64,000 nt of DNA from Fodinicurvata sediminis DSM 21159 (lineage in GTDB: Bacteria > Pseudomonadota > Alphaproteobacteria > Kiloniellales > DSM-21159), in contig NZ_ATVH01000015.1 of assembly GCF_000420625.1 (NCBI RefSeq), positions 310,001 to 374,000 on the forward strand, written 5' to 3'. How positions within the stretch are numbered: position 1 is the first letter of the stretch; each line of letters starts with the position of its first letter. The notes beneath the pieces were generated by a model. The model worked only from the letters and a program-made list of their open reading frames with translations. It had not been told where the DNA came from and did not search any database. Below are positions 57,290-64,000 of this stretch, one piece after another. A program made the translations under genes and the position numbers.

Positions 57290-58405
57290 TCACTGCGAGG
57301 CCAGTTGACCGACCGGATCGTTTTCGTCCTGACGGTCATGAATGCCAGCAGCCACGGGACCGCGGCTGTCGAGGCGTTGCCCTGTGGTTTCGTCGAAGAG
57401 ATGCACGTGCTCCGCGTTCCAGGTCAGGCCGACGTTCTGGTGCGCGTCGAAATCGCTCCGTCCAGGAATGCGCGCGATCATGCTGCGTCCGGCGCAGTTG
57501 AGATAGATCAGGGTCTCGGCGCCCAGAAACTCGCTGTTCTCGACCTGGGCGCTCAGGCTTTCGGAACTGTCCGGGCCAATGTCCAGATTCTCGGGGCGAA
57601 CGCCGACGACACAGCTGTCCGGCAGGTTGGTATCCGCCGGCTTCAATGCTTCGGGCAGGATCGTGATGGGGAAGAAGGTCATCGGCGGACTGCCCAGGAA
57701 ACCGGCGGCGAACAGCGTTGCCGGCTGTTCGTAGAGTTCTTCCGGTGTGCCGATCTGTTCCACGCGCCCCTCGTTCAGCAGGACAATGCGGTCGGCCATA
57801 CCCATGGCCTCGGTCTGGTCGTGGGTAACGTAGATGACCGTCATGCCCAGATCCTGCTGCAAAGCCCGGATATCCTGGCGCACGGAGTGGCGCAGCTTGG
57901 CATCCAGGTTCGACAGTGGCTCGTCCATCAGGCAGAGAGGGTGGTCAGCCACCACGGTGCGCGCCAGCGCGACGCGCTGGCGCTGTCCACCGGACAGTTG
58001 TGCCGGCTTGCGGTCCTCGAAGCCCTCCAGGCCCGTCATGCGCAGGGCGCGGGCGAGGCGCTCGGCGCGCTGGGCGGCCGGCATGCGGCGCACCTTCAGG
58101 CCGAACTGGATGTTTTCTGCCACCGAGAGGTGCGGGAAGAGCGCATAGGACTGAAACACCATGGACAGGCCGCGCTTGGCCGGCGGCACGGAGGTGACGT
58201 CGCGCCCGTCGATCCACAGGCGTCCTTCGCTGGGCATCTCCAGTCCCGCGATCAGGCGCAGCGTCGTGGACTTGCCGCAGCCCGAAGGGCCCAGCAGGAC
58301 GATGAATTCGCCGCGCTGTATGCTGAGATCAAATTGCCTGAGGCCAACATGGTCGCCCCAGCGCTTGGCCAATCCCTCCAGGCGGAGGAAGGCGTCCGTA
58401 CTCAT
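57290..58405 (-). CDS. Sugar ABC transporter ATP-binding protein, UgpC/MalK type
   Basis: A 371-residue CUT1 ATPase. Walker A GPSGCGKST, signature LSGGQRQR, Walker B LCLMDEPLSNLDAKLR, plus the C-terminal regulatory OB/TOBE domain (VVGVRPENLDIG) that in MalK contacts signalling partners. First gene of the operon ATPase, binding protein, permease, permease. The start at 58405 sits nine bases after GGGAGA; an upstream extension of 78 codons has no family sequence. The ATPase-first gene order is uncommon. Confidence 0.95.
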   Translation of the reverse strand: MSTDAFLRLEGLAKRWGDHVGLRQFDLSIQRGEFIVLLGPSGCGKSTTLRLIAGLEMPSEGRLWIDGRDVTSVPPAKRGLSMVFQSYALFPHLSVAENIQFGLKVRRMPAAQRAERLARALRMTGLEGFEDRKPAQLSGGQRQRVALARTVVADHPLCLMDEPLSNLDAKLRHSVRQDIRALQQDLGMTVIYVTHDQTEAMGMADRIVLLNEGRVEQIGTPEELYEQPATLFAAGFLGSPPMTFFPITILPEALKPADTNLPDSCVVGVRPENLDIGPDSSESLSAQVENSEFLGAETLIYLNCAGRSMIARIPGRSDFDAHQNVGLTWNAEHVHLFDETTGQRLDSRGPVAAGIHDRQDENDPVGQLASQ

Positions 58406-58701
58406 TCGGTTGCTGTCTCCCCGGGCCTTGTCGTTATCATGCCACGGAAGCCGCCCAACCGGCCCTGTGGGCCAACTCCCTCGATCGCGGGGATTGTCCA
58501 CGAGCCGCATGACATCGTCAAGGCGTTGGCGCCTGACTGAAAAGCGGTTGGACCGGGGCGTGCGGAGGACCTGGGAGGGCATTGGAATTAGAAGGTACCG
58601 AACTGATGAACTGACGGTCCCTTTCTGGCAGCCCTGCATGACAGGGATGTTTCAGCCCGATGACTCTTCCGTGATGTCACGAAATATGGGCGCAGTGCGT
58701 C

Positions 58702-59931
58702 CTACTCGGCAGCTTCCCGTGCCTGCTTCTCCGCCAGCCTGGCATGCCCCTCGCGGGTCTGCGGCAGCTTGCGCTCCAGCACCTGACTGGCGATGACGGT
58801 GCGCAGGATCTGGGCCGTGCCGCCCCCGATGGTGAACATGCGGGCATCGCGACAGATGCGCTCCAGCGGCAGGTTGCGCGAGTAGCCTCGTGCCCCGAAG
58901 AACTGCAGGGCGTCATTGGCCACCTTGATGGCCGTTTCCGAGGCAAAGACCTTGGCTTGCGCTGCCAGAAGCTGGTCGGGGAAGGGATCGGCGCCGGCGG
59001 CGGCATGGTGGATCATCAGGCGCGCTGCGGTCAGCTGGGTGGACATGTCGGCCAGCATCCACTGCAACCCCTGGAACTCGGCCAGCGGACGGCCGAACTG
59101 CTCGCGCTGACCCAGCCAGTCACGGCCCAGCTCGTAGCCGCCCTGGGCCAGGCCGAGCGCTACGGTGGCGGCGCCTACACGTTGGGCATTGTAGGCGTTC
59201 ATCAACTCGGCGAAGCCGCGCTTGAAGCCCGAGGGTGGCAGCACGACCATCGACTCCGGAACTTCCAGATCCTCGAAGAACACTTCTGTTTCGGGAATGC
59301 CGCGCAGGCCCATGGTCGGTTCGCGCTGGCCAATTCGCAGGCCCTCGGCCTCGCCGCGCAGGGCCAGGAAACCGCCAATGCCCTGCTCCTCGCCTTGCTC
59401 GTCGAAGACCCGCGCGAAGATCAGGTGCAGGCGCGAGACGCCGCCGCCAGTGATCCAGTGCTTCTTGCCGTTGATGATATAGCTATCGCCGCGCTTGTCG
59501 GCGCGCGTGGTCATTTCGGTGGCGGCCGAGCCGGCCTCGGGCTCGGTGATGCAGATGGCCGGCTTGTCGCCCTCCAGAACCAGTCCGGCGGCCAGCTTCT
59601 TCTGTTCCTCGCTGCCATAGAGCATGACGGCGGAGATGGCGCCCATGTTGGCCTCGACCGCGATGCGTCCGGTCACGCCGCAGACCTGGGCCATCTGCTC
59701 GATGACCAGGCTGGCATCCAGGAAGCTTGCGCCCTGGCCCCCATAGTCTCGGGGAATGGTCATGCCCATGAAGCCGGCCTCGCTCAGGGCCTGAACATTC
59801 TCCCAGGGGTAGGCCTCGCTGCGGTCCACCTCGGCTGCCCGGGTTGCAATGACATCGCGGCCCAGTTCACGCGCGCGCTGGGAAAGCGACTGCTGTTCAG
59901 GGGTCAGCGCGAACTGTTGGGATTCCGACAT
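58702..59931 (-). CDS. Acyl-CoA dehydrogenase homologue, probable 3-sulfinopropanoyl-CoA desulfinase
   Basis: A 409-residue flavoprotein with the full acyl-CoA dehydrogenase fold (ICITEPEAGSAATEM, WITGGG, REQFGRPLAEFQGLQWMLADM, ALQFFGARGYSRN). The catalytic Glu is missing at both known sites: the C-terminal position reads IGGGTAQI instead of YEGT, and the helix-G position is Gln250 in NAYNAQRVGA. Gln there, together with Arg89 in CGVTGRIAVEANMGA, matches the pattern known for 3-sulfinopropanoyl-CoA desulfinase of Advenella (AcdDPN7; Gln246/Arg84 as I recall), which releases sulfite from a taurine- or dithiodipropionate-derived thioester without dehydrogenation. Family certain; function likely but unproven. 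No CoA transferase adjacent. Confidence 0.85.
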   Translation of the reverse strand: MSESQQFALTPEQQSLSQRARELGRDVIATRAAEVDRSEAYPWENVQALSEAGFMGMTIPRDYGGQGASFLDASLVIEQMAQVCGVTGRIAVEANMGAISAVMLYGSEEQKKLAAGLVLEGDKPAICITEPEAGSAATEMTTRADKRGDSYIINGKKHWITGGGVSRLHLIFARVFDEQGEEQGIGGFLALRGEAEGLRIGQREPTMGLRGIPETEVFFEDLEVPESMVVLPPSGFKRGFAELMNAYNAQRVGAATVALGLAQGGYELGRDWLGQREQFGRPLAEFQGLQWMLADMSTQLTAARLMIHHAAAGADPFPDQLLAAQAKVFASETAIKVANDALQFFGARGYSRNLPLERICRDARMFTIGGGTAQILRTVIASQVLERKLPQTREGHARLAEKQAREAAE

Positions 59932-60331
59932 TCTGTCCTCCGGTTACTTCGTATGATCCGAAGTGTGATCACCGCTTGCCGGGAAGACAAGGCCCATGGA
60001 TGAGATCCATATCCGATGGGGTCAGTAGGTAGGGCTGGCAGGAGCGGAAGGGCCGGAACGGCAATGCAGCCGTCGTTGTCTTTAGCTCGTGCATGGTCCC
60101 TCTCACGTGCCGTGAGAAGCGCCAGTTTATTGAATTAACACTTATAGATTGTTGTTCATCGAAAGCCTATTGCAATCATGTAGAGTGTGTTATGGTTGTG
60201 TCCGCTCTTGATTCCGAAAATTTTTTCCCGGAAAATCAAGATCCACACAGGTTGTTGTGTCCGAAAGAGCCAAGAACAGCCAGGGCCAACACTTCACATT
60301 CCAATCATGGAACCACTGGGAGGATACAGGC
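59932..60331. other. 400-base divergent promoter region with an inverted repeat
   Basis: The gap lies between the divergent desulfinase-like gene and the TRAP operon. It is AT-rich from 60120 to 60250. An imperfect inverted repeat spans 60207-60240: CTTGATT-CCG with CGG-AA-AATCAAG around a T-rich centre; it may be an operator. A short frame reaching to 60335 lacks a ribosome site and family features. No RNA gene recognised. Confidence 0.45.
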
Positions 60332-61351
60332 ATGATGAATCGCCTTTTGAGTACAGTTGCTGCTGCCGGACTGCTTGCCTCGGCTGCATCGGCACAGGCG
60401 CAGGAGAGTTATGATCTCCAGTTCCAGAGCAGCGACAACTCCGGTACCGCGGCCTTCGAAATCCAGCAGGACTGGGCTGAGAAGGTCGGCGAGATGTCAG
60501 ATGGCCGGATCAACGTCGAGATGGTGTCGGTCGGCTCGATCGTCGAATACAACGAGACCCTCGATGCCGTGGGCTCGGGCATTCTCGACGGCCATATTAC
60601 CGACAGTTCCTACTTCACCGGCAAGGACGCCGCCTTTGCGCTGATCGGCAATCCGGTCGGTGCCTATTCCAGCCCGGAGGAACTGCGCTCGTTCTTCAAC
60701 GATGGCGGCGGGAGTGAACTCTACAACGAAATCCTGGGGCCCTATGGAGTCCACTTCATCGGCCCGGCCGCCCAGCCCGCCGAGGCGGTGCCGTCCACGG
60801 TGCCGATCGATTCGGTTGCGGATTTCGAGGGCGTGAAGATGCGTGCCCCCGAGGGCATGGTGCAGTCCGTTTTCGAGTCGGTGGGCGCCTCTCCGGTGAA
60901 CCTGCCACAGTCGGAGGTCTTCACCTCTCTCGACAAGGGCGTGATCAGTGCAGCGGACGCGACGACCCTGGCCACCAACCATTCCATGGGTCTGCATGAC
61001 GTTGCCAACCATCCGATCTGGCCCGGCTTCCACTCACTGCCGCTCAACGAGGTCTCCATCAACAAGGAAACCTGGGATTCCATGTCCGAGGAGGACCGTG
61101 AAATCCTGAACGAATCAGTCGAGTGGTATGCGCAGGAACTGGCGGATCGCATCAGTGCGCGTGACGAAGAGGTCGCCGAGGAACTGCGCGCGCGTGACGA
61201 CGTCACCATTCATAGCTGGTCGGAAGAGGAAAAGAAGAAGTTCCGCCAGATTGCCCAAGAGCATTGGCAGTCCTATGCAGAGCGTTCGGAGAATGCCCAG
61301 AAGGTCTTCGATACACTGACCGAGCACCTGAAAAACGAGGGTCTTCTCTAA
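60332..61351 (+). CDS. dctP: TRAP transporter binding protein, DctP family
   Basis: A 339-residue extracytoplasmic receptor of a DctP-type TRAP importer. A signal peptide ends near SAQAQES (about residue 24). The KMRAPEGMVQSVFESVGASPVNLPQSEVFTSLDKGVI region is the ligand-site signature, with the conserved Arg that binds a carboxylate in VKMRAP. ATG at 60332 has GGGAGG eight bases upstream. The permease genes follow after a strong terminator. Ligands are organic acids or sulfonates; the divergent desulfinase-like gene would fit a sulfonate or sulfinate, but this is inference. Confidence 0.95.
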   Translation: MMNRLLSTVAAAGLLASAASAQAQESYDLQFQSSDNSGTAAFEIQQDWAEKVGEMSDGRINVEMVSVGSIVEYNETLDAVGSGILDGHITDSSYFTGKDAAFALIGNPVGAYSSPEELRSFFNDGGGSELYNEILGPYGVHFIGPAAQPAEAVPSTVPIDSVADFEGVKMRAPEGMVQSVFESVGASPVNLPQSEVFTSLDKGVISAADATTLATNHSMGLHDVANHPIWPGFHSLPLNEVSINKETWDSMSEEDREILNESVEWYAQELADRISARDEEVAEELRARDDVTIHSWSEEEKKKFRQIAQEHWQSYAERSENAQKVFDTLTEHLKNEGLL

Positions 61352-61389
61352 GCTCTGTATTGGTTTAAAACCGAACTTCACCCGAATAC

Positions 61390-61421
61390 CGGGCGGGTCA
61401 TAGCATGACCCGCCCGTTTTT
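61390..61421 (+). terminator. Intrinsic terminator between dctP and dctQ
   Basis: A perfect 11-base-pair stem (CGGGCGGGTCA 61390-61400 with TGACCCGCCCG 61406-61416, loop TAGCA) followed by T5 (61417-61421). It lies between dctP and the membrane-subunit genes, so those depend on read-through. Confidence 0.9.
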
Positions 61422-61439
61422 CCCTTGGGGGAGGGTTCC

Positions 61440-62027
61440 ATGGAAACCGAGGACAAAAGCCGTCAGGATTCCTTCCCGACCCAGGATCCGTTGTCGTCCT
61501 ATCTGGTGTTTCTGGGTCGGCCCATTTCTGTCGCGTTCCTGCTGATTACCGCCTTTACCTTCTTCGAGGTGGTGATGCGTTATGTCTTCAACATGCCGAC
61601 CCGCTGGGTGCATGAGACCACCATAGCGCTCTCAGCCGTCTGTTTTGCCTTTGGTGGGGCCTATTGCCTTGCCATCGACAAGCATATCCGCATGATCGTG
61701 GTCTACGATTCCGTCAGCCCCAGAGTTCGTCGCTGGCTGGACATCGGCATCTCGATGATCGGCTGCCTGTCCTGCCTGCTCATGGCCTGGGCCTCCTCTG
61801 GGCTGGCCTACAAGGCGTTCTATACTCCGACAGGGCAATTCCGGCTCGAAACCACGGGCAGTGCCTGGAATCCGCCCACTCCGGCCATCGTCAAGGCGGT
61901 CCTGTTCATTACCCTGTGCGTGATGGCTGGCCAGTTCGCATTGCAGTTCGTGCGGCACCTGCGGCGCGACCCCTCGGACGAGATTCGTCCCGACACTTCG
62001 GACTTGAGGCCGTCCGACAATGTTTGA
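61440..62027 (+). CDS. dctQ: TRAP transporter small permease, DctQ family
   Basis: A 195-residue small membrane subunit with four spans (about residues 23-45, 58-78, 98-118 and 145-165). The RYVFNMPTRWVHETTIALSAVCFAFGGAY region is the family core. A GGGAGG element precedes the ATG at 61440. The final codons overlap dctM by eight bases (62020-62027), so they are co-translated. Confidence 0.94.
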   Translation: METEDKSRQDSFPTQDPLSSYLVFLGRPISVAFLLITAFTFFEVVMRYVFNMPTRWVHETTIALSAVCFAFGGAYCLAIDKHIRMIVVYDSVSPRVRRWLDIGISMIGCLSCLLMAWASSGLAYKAFYTPTGQFRLETTGSAWNPPTPAIVKAVLFITLCVMAGQFALQFVRHLRRDPSDEIRPDTSDLRPSDNV

Positions 62028-63336
62028 CCTCTCCGCTCTTGGCATCGGCCCCGGCAGCCTGCTGATGTTCGGTATGCTGCTGACGCTGCTACTCACCGGC
62101 CTGCCGCTTGCCTTCGTCACCATCCTGGTGGCCCTGTTCTTTGCGCTGGGCTGGTTCGGTCCGATGGCCGTGCCCATCGTGACCACCCGAATCTATTCCT
62201 TCATCACTCAGTACGTCTTCGTCGCCGTGCCGATGTTCGTGCTGATGGCCTCTATCCTGGACAGATCCGGGATTGCACGTGATTTGTTCGATGCCATGCG
62301 TCTGGTGGCCGGCAGGTTGCGCGGTGGCGTCGGGGTGCAGACCCTGCTGGTCGCCGTGGTGCTGGCGGCAATGTCGGGGATCATCGGCGGAGAAATCGTG
62401 CTGCTGGGTCTGCTGGCCCTGCCGCAGATGCTGCGACTGGGCTATGACCGCCGGCTGGCCATCGGAATCATCTGCGCCGGTGGGGCGCTGGGTACGATGA
62501 TTCCGCCCTCCATCGTGCTGATCATCTTCGGGCTTTCGGCCAATGTATCCATCGGCGACCTGTTCACCGCCTCCTTCGTGCCGGGTGTCATGCTGGCCAC
62601 GCTTTACGCCTGTTACGTGTTGGTGATCGGCTATTTCTTTCCCGACAAGGCGCCGGTGCCTCAGGAGGAAGAAGAAATGCCATTGGCGCGCAAGCTCGCC
62701 TTGCTGAAGGGCTTGATTCTGCCGCTTATGGTGGTTGTCTTCGTTCTGGGCTCGATCTACGGCGGCATCGCCTCGGTTACCGAAGCTTCGGCGATCGGCG
62801 TGGTCGGTGTCGTGCTTTCCACGGTCCTCCGCGGCGAGTTCAGCCTGAAGATGTTATCGGGTGCGGCTCTGCAGACACTCAGGACCTGTGGCATGATCGT
62901 CTGGATCGGTGTCGGCGCGACTGCGCTGATCGGTGTCTACAACCTGATGGGCGGGATCGATTTCATCAAGCAGCTGCTGTTGGGCGTTTCGGATACGCCG
63001 ATCATCATTCTGCTCGTGATGATGCTGATTCTGGCGGTGCTGGGGATGTTCCTGGACTGGGTCGGGATCGCACTTCTGACCATTCCGATCTTCGCCCCGA
63101 TCGTGGTCGAACTTGGCTACGACCCCATATGGTTCGGGGTGCTGTTTGCCCTGAACATGCAGATCTCGTTCCTGTCGCCGCCGTTCGGTCCGGCAGCTTT
63201 CTACCTGAAGAGCGTGGCGCCGCCGGATATCAGCCTGGGGACCATCTTCGTATCGCTTCTGCCCTTCATCGGGCTGCAGATCATCGCCTTGACGTTGGTG
63301 ATCCTCTTTCCGGAAATCGCGCTCTGGTCCATGTAG
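62020..63336 (+). CDS. dctM: TRAP transporter large permease, DctM family
   Basis: A 438-residue large membrane subunit with about 12 spans; it forms the sodium-coupled translocation path. Conserved blocks are GGVGVQTLLVAVVLAAMSG, GGALGTMIPPSIVLIIFG and, in the second repeat, LGMFLDWVGIALLTIPIFAPI and the SFLSPPFGPAAFYLK loop. Complete and of normal length. Ends in a convergent arrangement with the fumarylacetoacetase-family gene, separated by a strong hairpin. Confidence 0.95.
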   Translation: MFDLSALGIGPGSLLMFGMLLTLLLTGLPLAFVTILVALFFALGWFGPMAVPIVTTRIYSFITQYVFVAVPMFVLMASILDRSGIARDLFDAMRLVAGRLRGGVGVQTLLVAVVLAAMSGIIGGEIVLLGLLALPQMLRLGYDRRLAIGIICAGGALGTMIPPSIVLIIFGLSANVSIGDLFTASFVPGVMLATLYACYVLVIGYFFPDKAPVPQEEEEMPLARKLALLKGLILPLMVVVFVLGSIYGGIASVTEASAIGVVGVVLSTVLRGEFSLKMLSGAALQTLRTCGMIVWIGVGATALIGVYNLMGGIDFIKQLLLGVSDTPIIILLVMMLILAVLGMFLDWVGIALLTIPIFAPIVVELGYDPIWFGVLFALNMQISFLSPPFGPAAFYLKSVAPPDISLGTIFVSLLPFIGLQIIALTLVILFPEIALWSM

Positions 63337-63345
63337 GCGACCTGG

Positions 63346-63372
63346 GGACCGGCGGCGGTGCGCCGCCGGTCC
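63346..63372. terminator. GC-rich hairpin between convergent genes
   Basis: A perfect 12-base-pair inverted repeat, GGACCGGCGGCG / CGCCGCCGGTCC with loop GTG, lies 9 bases after dctM and 11 bases beyond the end of the convergent gene. No T-run on either side, so it may act with Rho or as a 3-prime stabilizer for both mRNAs. Confidence 0.5.
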
Positions 63373-63383
63373 GGGCCGTCATC

Positions 63384-64000
63384 TCAGACGGAAATCACGG
63401 TCTGGCGCTGGCTGCCCAGGCCGGTGATGCCCAATTCCATCACGTCGCCGGCATTGAGGAACTGTTGCGGGTTCATGCCCATGCCGACACCCGGCGGCGT
63501 GCCGGTGGGGATCACGTCGCCCGGCTCCAGGGTCATGAACTGCGAGACGTAGGAGACGATGAAGGGCACGTTGAAGATCAGCGTGCGCGTGTTGCCGGTC
63601 TGGCGCCGCTCGCCGTTGACGTCCAGCCAGAGGTCCAGGACATGCGGGTCCCCCACCTCGTCACGGGTCACCAGCCAGGGGCCCAGTGGGGCGAAGGTGT
63701 CGTGACTCTTGCCCTTGGTCCATTGGCCCTGGCGCTTGGCCTGGAACTCGCGTTCCGAGACGTCGTTCATCACCGCGAAGCCCGCAATATGATCCATGGC
63801 GGCTTCTTCCGTGACATACTTCGTGCGTTTGCCGATCACGATCGCCAGTTCGACTTCCCAGTCCAGGGACTGGGAATTGCGCGGTTTTTCCACGTCGTCG
63901 TAGGGACCGTTCAGGGACGAGACCGCCTTCGTGAAGATGATCGGCTCGCTCGGGACCGGCAGGTTGCTTTCGGCTGCATGGTCGGAATAGTTCAGGCCGA
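63384..64000 (-). CDS. Fumarylacetoacetate-hydrolase-family protein (5-prime end outside window)
   Basis: Partial: the frame runs open to the window edge, giving the C-terminal 205 residues. The region nearest the edge reads GLNYSDHAAESNLPVP...SEPIIFTKAVSSLNGPYDD, the FAH-family core with the catalytic His and metal-site Glu. WEVELAIVIGKR and GFAVMNDVSEREFQ with further metal ligands follow, then the TGNTRTLIFNV and GDVIPTGTPPGVG signature. Members hydrolyse acylpyruvates or fumarylpyruvate, tautomerize oxaloacetate or decarboxylate diketo acids. A GTG near 63891 is internal, not the start. Confidence 0.94.
   Translation of the reverse strand, partial: GLNYSDHAAESNLPVPSEPIIFTKAVSSLNGPYDDVEKPRNSQSLDWEVELAIVIGKRTKYVTEEAAMDHIAGFAVMNDVSEREFQAKRQGQWTKGKSHDTFAPLGPWLVTRDEVGDPHVLDLWLDVNGERRQTGNTRTLIFNVPFIVSYVSQFMTLEPGDVIPTGTPPGVGMGMNPQQFLNAGDVMELGITGLGSQRQTVISV

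Noticed and set aside
63891-63893. GTG as the start of the fumarylacetoacetase-family gene
   Set aside because: The frame continues upstream with the conserved GLNYSDHAAE and SEPIIFTKAVSSL segments to the window edge, so the GTG is an internal valine codon.

Overview
The window reads as ordinary chromosome of a GC-rich, heterotrophic Gram-negative bacterium, most likely an alphaproteobacterium of the Rhodospirillales/Kiloniellales type. The grounds are three kinds of high-affinity importer (Liv-type ABC, sugar or phosphate ABC, TAXI and DctP TRAP), a four-subunit sarcosine oxidase, a GlxA-type regulator, strong GGAGG-like ribosome sites, and palindromic intergenic repeats of a kind familiar from alphaproteobacteria. 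The taxonomic guess is inference. I see no rRNA, tRNA, CRISPR array, integrase, insertion sequence or prophage.

Layout. (1) 77-9000: a seven-gene co-directional run with gaps of 60 bases or less: Liv-type binding protein, LivG-type ATPase, a LivF-type ATPase fused to a Tm-1 N-terminal (UPF0261) domain, the Tm-1 C-terminal-like TIM barrel as the next gene, a flotillin, an SRPBCC protein, and a second SRPBCC protein fused to a quinone oxidoreductase. (2) 9243-17026: GntR regulator, Asp/Glu-racemase-family enzyme, TAXI-TRAP importer, enolase-superfamily (MLE subgroup) enzyme, DadA-like oxidoreductase and an SDR lacking the usual Tyr-x3-Lys. This looks like uptake and catabolism of an unusual (D- or N-substituted) amino acid. 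(3) 17033-19316, minus strand: SDR, KDG kinase and KDPG aldolase. (4) 19932-29697: alpha/beta hydrolase, isoaspartyl peptidase, an ATP-grasp ligase behind an apparent transcription attenuator, and a CocE-type hydrolase, converging on cyanophycin synthetase and cyanophycinase. (5) 29861-40752: LysR, N-carbamoylsarcosine-amidase-like hydrolase, GlxA/AraC regulator, then soxBDAG-glyA-sdaA, a route from sarcosine through glycine and serine to pyruvate. (6) 40774-46347: Fbp/Afu-like ABC importer, divergent from an inositol-monophosphatase-family phosphatase and a DeoR regulator, consistent with import of a phosphorylated compound. (7) 46463-49137: DUF3137 protein, then an AT-richer islet with an HNH nuclease and a ParD antitoxin whose toxin is reduced to nine codons. 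(8) 49315-53814: aminopeptidase N, a second isochorismatase-fold hydrolase and an MscS channel. (9) 54148-58405: sugar ABC importer. (10) 58702-64000: an acyl-CoA dehydrogenase homologue with Gln at the catalytic Glu position (3-sulfinopropanoyl-CoA desulfinase-like), a DctP-DctQ-DctM TRAP importer and a partial fumarylacetoacetate-hydrolase-family gene.

Two themes cut across regions. Four importer operons carry a strong hairpin directly after the binding-protein gene, apparently to lower expression of the membrane parts. Nitrogen-rich small molecules recur as probable substrates: cyanophycin dipeptides, sarcosine or carbamoylsarcosine, and D-amino acids. The most unusual features are the ATPase/Tm-1/flotillin/SRPBCC run at the left, the attenuator-controlled ATP-grasp gene in the cyanophycin neighbourhood, and the desulfinase-like acyl-CoA dehydrogenase.
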